Origin: Acidimicrobiaceae bacterium
GTDB lineage: Bacteria; Actinomycetota; Acidimicrobiia; Acidimicrobiales; UBA8190
Assembly (NCBI GenBank): GCA_003453695.1
Contig: DMNK01000152.1
Span: forward strand, 7,011-13,038
Length of the DNA stretch: 6,028 nucleotides
Reading direction: 5' to 3'
Each line of letters begins with the position of its first letter. The first letter of the stretch is position 1. Both the position numbers and the translations under genes were made by a program. The notes beneath the pieces are model-generated. The model worked only from the letters and a program-made list of their open reading frames with translations. It made no database searches and was not told the origin of the DNA. Shown in pieces: positions 1 through 4,753 of this stretch.

Positions 1-396
1 TACTACGACCATGTGCCGCCGCCGCCGGCGCTGGCCCCCGACGACACCGCCCCGCTGTCGCCGGTCAGGCCCGACGGCCCCGAGAAGGCCTACGACGGCT
101 TCCGCCGCTACGGCTTTCGGGTGCCGGCCGTGGTGGTGTCCCCCTACGCCCGCAAGGACCACGTGACCCACGTCGTCCACGACCACACCTCGATCCTGGC
201 CATGGTGGAGCGCAAGTGGAACCTTCCTGCCCTCACCTACCGCGACGCCAACGCCGAGGACCTCATGGACTTCCTCGACCTGTCCAACCCCGCCTTCAGG
301 GAGCCCCCGACCCTGGCTGCGGCATTGTCGGCCGGGGCCAACTGCTCGCCCGGCCACGCCGGCACCATTCCGCCGGCCGGGTCGCTCGTTCGCTGA
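1..396 (+). CDS. Phosphoesterase family protein (phospholipase C / acid phosphatase type), C-terminal part
   Basis: Only the last 131 residues are present; the frame is open from base 1, so the gene starts outside the window. The visible part opens with YYDHVPPPP, which matches the FYDHVPPP-type segment conserved in the PF04185 phosphoesterase family (phospholipase C, AcpA-like acid phosphatases). It continues with a GFRVPAVVVSPYAR segment and then HDHTSILAMVERKW and LTYRDANAEDLMDFLDL, all typical of the C-terminal part of the catalytic domain. Family members hydrolyse phosphate esters, often phospholipids, and are usually exported; the N-terminus that would carry a signal peptide and most metal ligands is not visible. 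The last 30 or so residues are poorly conserved and rich in Ala, Gly and Pro. Substrate cannot be decided. The VOC gene begins 86 bp downstream on the same strand. Confidence 0.88.
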   Translation, partial: YYDHVPPPPALAPDDTAPLSPVRPDGPEKAYDGFRRYGFRVPAVVVSPYARKDHVTHVVHDHTSILAMVERKWNLPALTYRDANAEDLMDFLDLSNPAFREPPTLAAALSAGANCSPGHAGTIPPAGSLVR

Positions 397-471
397 ACGT
401 TCATCCGGTTTTGGCCTCCCGGCCGTTGCGCGGCGGGGCGTCTGGGACAAGAGTTGGGACCCCACCACGGG

Positions 472-477
472 AAGGAG
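472..477 (+). promoter_or_regulatory. Shine-Dalgarno sequence of the VOC gene
   Basis: AAGGAG lies 5 bases before the ATG at 483. It fixes the start of the VOC protein at this ATG and argues against the longer open frame that reaches back into the phosphoesterase gene. I see no convincing -35/-10 pair in the 86-bp gap between the two genes. Confidence 0.8.
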
Positions 478-482
478 CGACC

Positions 483-1229
483 ATGGCTGAGATGACCCGC
501 TACGAGCACGGCGTCCCGTCCTGGGTGGACATGGGGGCCCCCGACCCCCAGGCTGCGCTGGCCTTCTACGGCGAGCTGCTCGGTTGGACGGGCCAGGACA
601 TGGGGGAGGAGGCCGGGCACTACACGATCGCGTCCAGGAACGGGAAGATGGTGGCCGCCATCAGCCCGGCCCAGCAGCCGGGCCCGCCGTGGTGGTCCAC
701 CTATATAAACGTGGACGACGTCGACCAGGTGACGAAGAAGGCGGAGGCCGCCGGCGGCGAGGTGATCGTCGCCCCCATGGACGTGATGACCGCCGGGCGC
801 ATGGCCATCTACCGGGACACGACCGGCGCCTTCATCTCGGCGTGGCAACCCCGGGACCACCTGGGGGCGCAGCTCGTCGACGAGCCAGGGGCGTTCACCT
901 GGTGCGAGCTGGCCACCTCGGATCTCGAGAAGTCCAAACGCTTCTACGGAGACGTGTTCGGCTGGGGCTGGGGCGGGGCGCCCGGGTACGCCGAGGCCCA
1001 GGTCTCGGGGCGCACCATCGCCGGGGTCATGCCCCGGCCCGAGATGATCCCGGCCGAGGTCCCCGACAACTGGCTGGTGTACTTCGGGGCCTCCGACGTG
1101 GACACCGACGCCGCCAAGGCCCAGTCGCTCGGCGCCAGCCAGCTGGTGGAGCCCACGGACATCCCCAACATGGGCCGGTTCGCCGTCTTCCTCGATCCGC
1201 AGGGAGCCGCGTTCGCCCTGTACAAGTAG
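483..1229 (+). CDS. Two-domain VOC (glyoxalase/bleomycin resistance) family protein, Rv0577/CFP-30B-like
   Basis: A 248-residue soluble protein made of two tandem VOC modules, about residues 10-122 and 136-248. Each has the diagnostic helix motif (AFYGELLGW near 27, KRFYGDVFGW near 152) and a C-terminal strand pattern (GRMAIYRDTTGA, GRFAVFLDPQGA). The opening YEHGVPSWVDM and the closing DIPNMGRFAVFLDPQGA resemble, from memory, mycobacterial Rv0577 (TB27.3/CFP-30B), which is about the same length. VOC proteins bind a metal or small ligand in paired beta-alpha-beta-beta-beta modules; members include glyoxalases, dioxygenases and antibiotic-binding proteins. The exact reaction is not predictable here, and I cannot assign metal ligands with confidence. 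The start is set by AAGGAG 5 bases upstream, and a hairpin terminator follows 18 bases after the stop. One oddity is an ATA isoleucine codon (705-707) in a short AT-rich patch, rare at this GC content. No signal peptide is seen. Confidence 0.9.
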   Translation: MAEMTRYEHGVPSWVDMGAPDPQAALAFYGELLGWTGQDMGEEAGHYTIASRNGKMVAAISPAQQPGPPWWSTYINVDDVDQVTKKAEAAGGEVIVAPMDVMTAGRMAIYRDTTGAFISAWQPRDHLGAQLVDEPGAFTWCELATSDLEKSKRFYGDVFGWGWGGAPGYAEAQVSGRTIAGVMPRPEMIPAEVPDNWLVYFGASDVDTDAAKAQSLGASQLVEPTDIPNMGRFAVFLDPQGAAFALYK

Positions 1230-1247
1230 GCGGCCACCTCGCAAAGG

Positions 1248-1277
1248 GAAGGGCCCCGGCTGATGCCGGGGCCCTTC
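1248..1277 (+). terminator. Strong intrinsic terminator between convergent genes
   Basis: A perfect 13-bp GC-rich stem (GAAGGGCCCCGGC, 1248-1260, against 1265-1277) closes a TGAT loop. On the plus strand it is followed by TTCGTCT, a weak U-rich run. It begins 18 bases after the VOC stop. On the minus strand the stem is followed by CCCTTTGCG and lies 53 bases beyond the HU stop, so it could terminate both convergent transcripts. The 101-bp gap between the genes holds nothing else I recognise. Confidence 0.85.
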
Positions 1278-1330
1278 TTCGTCTCGGATGTCTCGACCGG
1301 CTGAGCGCCGGCTTGATGTCTCGGCGTGGC

Positions 1331-1909
1331 TCAGCGGCGACCGCGGGTGGCTTTGCGGGCGGGGGCCCTGCGGGCAGGGGCCCGGCGGGCCGTCTTCTTG
1401 GCCGTGGTCTTGCGGGCGGTGGTCTTCTTGGCGGCCGGCCGCTTGGCTGCCGTCCTGCGGGCAGGGGCCTTGCGGGCAGGCGCCTTTCGGGCGGTGCTCT
1501 TCTTGGCGGTCTTCTTGGCCGGGGCCCGGGTGGCGGTGGCCGCCTTGCGGGCAGGGGCCGCGGCCTTGCCCGCCGCCTTCACCAGGTCGTCCATGATCGG
1601 GAACGACCCCCTCTTGAGCTTGGGGGCGTTCGAGGGGTTGAGGACCGCCTCCTTGAAGGCCTTCACCGGGGTGATCCGGGCCTTCTTGGAGGCCTTGATC
1701 ATGATCTGTTCCCCGGTGGCAGGGTTGCGACCCATGCGGGCGGGGCGGTCCACCTTGACGAACTTGGCGAAGCCGCTGATGGCCACCGCCTCGCCTTTGG
1801 ACACCACCGCCGTCACGACGTCGGTGAACCCCTCTAGGACTCTGGACACGGTGGAGAGGTCCACATCTGAGTGGACCGCCACCGACTTGGCTAGTTCGCG
1901 CTTGTTCAT
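1331..1909 (-). CDS. hupB: HU family nucleoid-associated protein with long basic C-terminal tail (HupB type)
   Basis: A 192-residue DNA-binding protein that compacts and bends DNA in the nucleoid. Residues 1-90 are the HU domain: MNKRELAKSV at the start, then the full HU/IHF signature at 46-65 (GFAKFVKVDRPARMGRNPAT), including RNP at 61-63 where the proline that intercalates into DNA sits. Residues 91-110 form a short link, and 111-192 a low-complexity tail of Lys, Arg, Ala, Pro and Thr with repeated PARKA/PAKKT units. Such tails are typical of actinobacterial HupB and resemble eukaryotic H1 tails. The ATG at 1909 is chosen because the protein then begins exactly as HU proteins do; a TTG at 1969 would add 20 residues unlike HU. 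No strong Shine-Dalgarno sequence precedes the ATG. The gene follows the MMPL gene by 106 bp on the same strand. The tail DNA is repetitive, giving spurious long open frames on other strands. Confidence 0.93.
   Translation of the reverse strand: MNKRELAKSVAVHSDVDLSTVSRVLEGFTDVVTAVVSKGEAVAISGFAKFVKVDRPARMGRNPATGEQIMIKASKKARITPVKAFKEAVLNPSNAPKLKRGSFPIMDDLVKAAGKAAAPARKAATATRAPAKKTAKKSTARKAPARKAPARRTAAKRPAAKKTTARKTTAKKTARRAPARRAPARKATRGRR
1368..1559. repeat. Repetitive DNA encoding the HU tail
   Basis: The plus-strand 15-mer CTGCGGGCAGGGGCC occurs at 1368-1382 and 1455-1469, with a one-base variant at 1545-1559, and shorter related units (CTTCTTGGC, TTGCGGGC) lie between. These are the reverse complement of codons for the PARKA/KKT tail units. 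They are direct coding repeats, not a mobile element, and would be prone to length change by slippage or recombination. Confidence 0.75.
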
Positions 1910-1948
1910 AGGGCGGTGTTCTAGTGCATCGGTTCGCGGGAGTCGAGG

Positions 1949-1962
1949 ATTTCCCGGGAAAT
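1949..1962. promoter_or_regulatory. 14-bp perfect palindrome upstream of the HU gene, candidate operator
   Basis: ATTTCCCGGGAAAT is a perfect inverted repeat centred between 1955 and 1956, 40-53 bases upstream of the HU ATG, in the gap after the MMPL gene. On the minus strand a weak -35-like TTGGCG (1969-1964) and a very weak -10-like TCGACT (1946-1941), 17 bases apart, would flank it, so the palindrome would fill the promoter spacer. The palindrome is directly seen; the promoter elements and operator role are inference. The protein that might bind is not known. Confidence 0.4.
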
Positions 1963-2015
1963 GCGCCAATTTCGGCCCTCACCCCGCCGATCCTCCTGGT
2001 CCTGACTGCGATGCG

Positions 2016-4679
2016 TCAGTGCTCAGGCGTGGAGGGTGCCGTCTCCGATGCGGCGTGCTCCGCCACCCACACCTGTAGTGCACCGGCCGCTTCCTGGGCT
2101 GACGCCAGGTGGTCCGCCGCCGATCCGTTGCCGTCAGTGACGATCCCGACCAGCTCTCGATCCGGGTCGACGGCCACGTCGTCGAAGGCCCCTTCGGCCC
2201 CGCCGGGAACCGTCACGGCGGACGCCGGCTCAGGTGTCCGCGGCTGCTCGAACTCAAAGGGCTCGGGAATCGGGCGCAGCATGCCCCGGCTGACCCAGCC
2301 ACGCTTGGGGTCGTCCGCCCACACCAGCACGGGCGGCAGGACCACCAGTGCGCTCAGCAGCGCCACGCCGACATTGAGCGCCACGATGATCCCGAAGTCG
2401 CGCAGCAGTGGCATGGGAGAGGTGGCGATGACGGCGATGCCGGCGATGGCGGTCCCTGCCGACACCAGGAAGGCCCGCCCGGTGCGTGCAGCGGTGACGT
2501 GCATGGCGTCGGCTGGTTCGTGGCCGCGGTTCCGCTCCTCCACGAAACGCAGGAGGATGAGCGAGGTGAACTCCGTGCAGACGGCCACCACCAGAGGACC
2601 GGCGACTGCGGTCATGGGGCTGAGCTTGATCCCGAAGGCGATGGCGATGAGTGACACCGCTCCGACGGCGACGAGGACCGGGATGAGCGACAGCAGGGAT
2701 CGAACCACACTGCGCAGCCGGAGCACCAGCCACAGCCCCACGAACAGCAGAGCGAGGTTGGTCAGGACGACCCGTGAGGAAGCCAGGTTCTGCAGCAGGC
2801 CAACGCCCACGATGGCGATGCCTCCGGGGGCGACGGACATGCCGGGCGGAGCGTGCTCATGCTCGAGATCGTTCACGATGGGCACGAGGTCGGACAGGGT
2901 GTTGGTCTTGGTCCGGAAGATGATGTTCAGGGCCTGCCCCCCCTGCGCCGACGTCGTTCGTTGGATGGAGGGCGTGCTTCCGAGGAAGAGGGCTTCCACC
3001 TGCGGACCGGTGGGTGGGACCTCCGACGCCCCGGGGACAGCGAGGACTTGATCGAGGCTGTTGACGATGCCGGTCGGCGGATAGAGGACTTTCGGGTACT
3101 TGTCCACGAGACGGTGGGACAAGGCGACGACGTAGTCCACCGTCCGATCACTGAAGGGCTGGTTGGTAGAGACCACGACGCCCAACTCGTTGTCGGAGCC
3201 GCTGGCCGACTTCAGGGCGTTGATGTCCTTTATGGCCTGCGAGTGCGGGTTGAGCCATTGGATGGGGTCGGTCTGGAGGACGAGCTTGCCCTCCAGGGCC
3301 ACACCGGCGACGAAGATGGCGATGGAGAGCACGGCTGCGGGGACGGCAACTCGAGGGGAGAGGCTGCCGAGCCACACCACGATGCGAGCCAGCCGGCCGT
3401 GGGAGAAGTCCTTGCCTCGGGTCGGCGACTTGTACTCGCGAATGCCGAGGATGGCGAGGGTGGCGATCATGCTGCACACGCACACCGCCACGATGCCGAC
3501 GACGAGCAGCGAGCCGAACTGACGGATGACCGGGATGTGGGCGAACCACAGAGCGGCGAAGGCGAAGACGGCGTCGAAGGTGACCACGAGCAAGGCAGGA
3601 CCGAGGCCACGGGCGGCGGCCTGCACAGGGTGCGCAGCTCGGTCGAGGACGACCTCCTCCTCGATGCGCGAATGCATCTGGATGGCGTAGTCCATGCCCA
3701 CGCCGAGCAGCACGGGGAGCGCGGAAATGGTGGCCAGGGTGAGGGGGATCCCGAAGAAGCCCACCAGGCCGAAGGCCCAGACCATGCCGACGGCCACGAT
3801 GGCGAACGGAAGCAGCCGCCACCGCACGTTGAAGAGGAGCAGGAGGATGACCACCATGACCACGGCGGCGATGGCACCCAGCACCAGGATGCCGCCCTTC
3901 AGATAGCTCTGGATCTCTTTGAGCACGGCGGGCACGCCGGTCGTGATCGTGGTGGCGTTCTGGAACTGGGCGGTGGCGACGATGGCGTTCACGCTGTCGG
4001 CCGCGGTCGACTCCTGGGCGATGGTGAGGTTGGGCTGGAGGTAGACGGCGAACAGGGCGTGGTGGTTGTTGGGAATGACAGCCTGGAGCTCGGTGCGGAT
4101 GGCGCCGTTGTTCTCGTGGACCAGAAAGTCGACCCAGGCGGGATTGGAGAGGTTCTGCTGGTCCGTGGGGACGCGTACGAGACGCTGGTACTGGGCGCCC
4201 AGGTAATTGAGGCGCGCCGTCTTGCCCTTTGGCGACGGGTCCTTCCCGATGGTTCCCCCGACGATCGAGGCCGCTGGCGTGTCGAAGGGATTCCCGTCAG
4301 GGCTCTGCAGGAGGGTGGAGGTGATCGACATGGCGTCGAGAGGGGAGACCTCGGAGTACACCCAGTGGTCAGCGGCCAGCCTGGCGTCAAGGGACTGCAT
4401 CAACTTGATGTTGTGGGGAGTGAAGAAGTCGTCGATGGTCTTCCCGGGGCTGAAGGTGATCAGGGTGGCCATCGGGTCGCCGCCGAAGAGAGACTCGTAG
4501 CGCGTGTTGTCGATGTAGGCGCGGTCGGTCTTGTTGAGGTAGTCAGAATTGCTGGTGGAGAAGTGCAGTGAGAAGAGCCCGATGCCGAGCACGAGGGTGA
4601 CGAGCAGGCCGATCGTCCCGACCATGCCGGCGTGCTTGCCGAGATTGAGGCCCAACCACTCCCAGTACCGTCGCATCAC
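2016..4679 (-). CDS. MMPL/RND family membrane transporter (HAE3-like)
   Basis: An 887-residue inner-membrane protein with the duplicated RND fold. The first membrane helix is at about 17-40, and an exported loop spans 41-262. Helices 2-6 lie between 263 and 412 and helix 7 at 443-463. A second exported loop spans 464-635, helices 8-12 lie between 636 and 786, and a hydrophilic acidic tail covers 787-887. GVGMDYAIQMHSRIEEE at 326-342 is the helix-4 proton-relay motif with Asp330-Tyr331. The matching place in helix 10 reads CTEFTSLILLRFVEE, with Glu703-Phe704 instead of Asp-Tyr, a pattern I associate with HAE3-like RND proteins. Relatives use proton flux to move lipids or hydrophobic compounds; the substrate here is unknown. 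Start: GTG at 4679 or, two bases in from a TGATG overlap, ATG at 4676; the local ribosome site is only a weak GGGGG. It follows the regulator gene by 74 bp on the same strand and may be cotranscribed with it. No adjacent membrane-fusion or outer-membrane partner is seen. Confidence 0.9.
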   Translation of the reverse strand: MMRRYWEWLGLNLGKHAGMVGTIGLLVTLVLGIGLFSLHFSTSNSDYLNKTDRAYIDNTRYESLFGGDPMATLITFSPGKTIDDFFTPHNIKLMQSLDARLAADHWVYSEVSPLDAMSITSTLLQSPDGNPFDTPAASIVGGTIGKDPSPKGKTARLNYLGAQYQRLVRVPTDQQNLSNPAWVDFLVHENNGAIRTELQAVIPNNHHALFAVYLQPNLTIAQESTAADSVNAIVATAQFQNATTITTGVPAVLKEIQSYLKGGILVLGAIAAVVMVVILLLLFNVRWRLLPFAIVAVGMVWAFGLVGFFGIPLTLATISALPVLLGVGMDYAIQMHSRIEEEVVLDRAAHPVQAAARGLGPALLVVTFDAVFAFAALWFAHIPVIRQFGSLLVVGIVAVCVCSMIATLAILGIREYKSPTRGKDFSHGRLARIVVWLGSLSPRVAVPAAVLSIAIFVAGVALEGKLVLQTDPIQWLNPHSQAIKDINALKSASGSDNELGVVVSTNQPFSDRTVDYVVALSHRLVDKYPKVLYPPTGIVNSLDQVLAVPGASEVPPTGPQVEALFLGSTPSIQRTTSAQGGQALNIIFRTKTNTLSDLVPIVNDLEHEHAPPGMSVAPGGIAIVGVGLLQNLASSRVVLTNLALLFVGLWLVLRLRSVVRSLLSLIPVLVAVGAVSLIAIAFGIKLSPMTAVAGPLVVAVCTEFTSLILLRFVEERNRGHEPADAMHVTAARTGRAFLVSAGTAIAGIAVIATSPMPLLRDFGIIVALNVGVALLSALVVLPPVLVWADDPKRGWVSRGMLRPIPEPFEFEQPRTPEPASAVTVPGGAEGAFDDVAVDPDRELVGIVTDGNGSAADHLASAQEAAGALQVWVAEHAASETAPSTPEH

Positions 4680-4729
4680 GCCCCCGTGGTGATGACGCTC
4701 GGTCGCCCCCCGACGGCCGACCCGCGCAT
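4676..4729 (-). other. Possible 17-codon leader ORF overlapping the transporter start
   Basis: ATG at 4729 opens a short frame reading MRGSAVGGRPSVITTGA, whose TGA overlaps the transporter ATG at 4676 as TGATG, the arrangement used for translational coupling. The only strong ribosome site nearby, AGGAGG at 4752-4747 just after the regulator stop, is 17 bases from this ATG, which is too far for an ideal site. The peptide shows no attenuator features such as runs of one amino acid. It may well be chance in GC-rich DNA. Confidence 0.2.
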
Positions 4730-4746
4730 AGTAGGTGCTTCGATTT

Positions 4747-4752
4747 CCTCCT
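4747..4752 (-). promoter_or_regulatory. AGGAGG Shine-Dalgarno-like site after the regulator stop
   Basis: A perfect AGGAGG sits immediately after the TAG of the regulator gene in the 74-bp gap before the transporter. No start codon lies at the usual 5-10 base spacing; the first ATG is 17 bases on (4729) and the transporter starts are 67-70 bases on. Its use is uncertain. Confidence 0.3.
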
Positions 4753-4753
4753 G

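Noticed and set aside
387..399. Small inverted repeat CGTTC-GCT-GAACG over the phosphoesterase stop, followed by TTTT
   Set aside because: The stem is only 5 bp with a 3-base loop and overlaps the stop codon; too weak to call a terminator.
1910..1969. Upstream TTG start for the HU protein
   Set aside because: It would add 20 residues unlike any HU N-terminus and would place the palindrome inside the coding region; MNKRELAKSV at 1909 is the canonical start.
237..1982. Open minus-strand frame of 581 codons spanning the VOC and HU genes
   Set aside because: It crosses two well-supported genes and the terminator, and its product is low complexity (Gly, Arg, Pro, His) with no recognisable domain.
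2001..2027. Short inverted repeats around the transporter stop (CTGAC/GTCAG, CCTGA/TCAGG)
   Set aside because: Both stems are 5 bp, overlap each other and lack a T tract on the minus strand, so no terminator is claimed between the transporter and HU genes.
1326..2078. Open plus-strand frame of 250 codons opposite the HU gene
   Set aside because: The sequence is Ala/Arg/Leu-rich only because it is antisense to the Lys/Ala-coded tail; the HU signature on the minus strand is decisive.
2853..4571. Open plus-strand frame of 572 codons opposite the transporter gene
   Set aside because: It is antisense to a gene with clear RND motifs and twelve membrane helices; its product is rich in Gly, Asp, Glu, His and Arg with no domain, as expected for a mirror frame in GC-rich DNA.
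4701..4722. Inverted repeat GGTCG/CGACC in the regulator-transporter gap
   Set aside because: Five base pairs with a 12-base loop and no T tract; expected by chance at this GC content, so not called a terminator.
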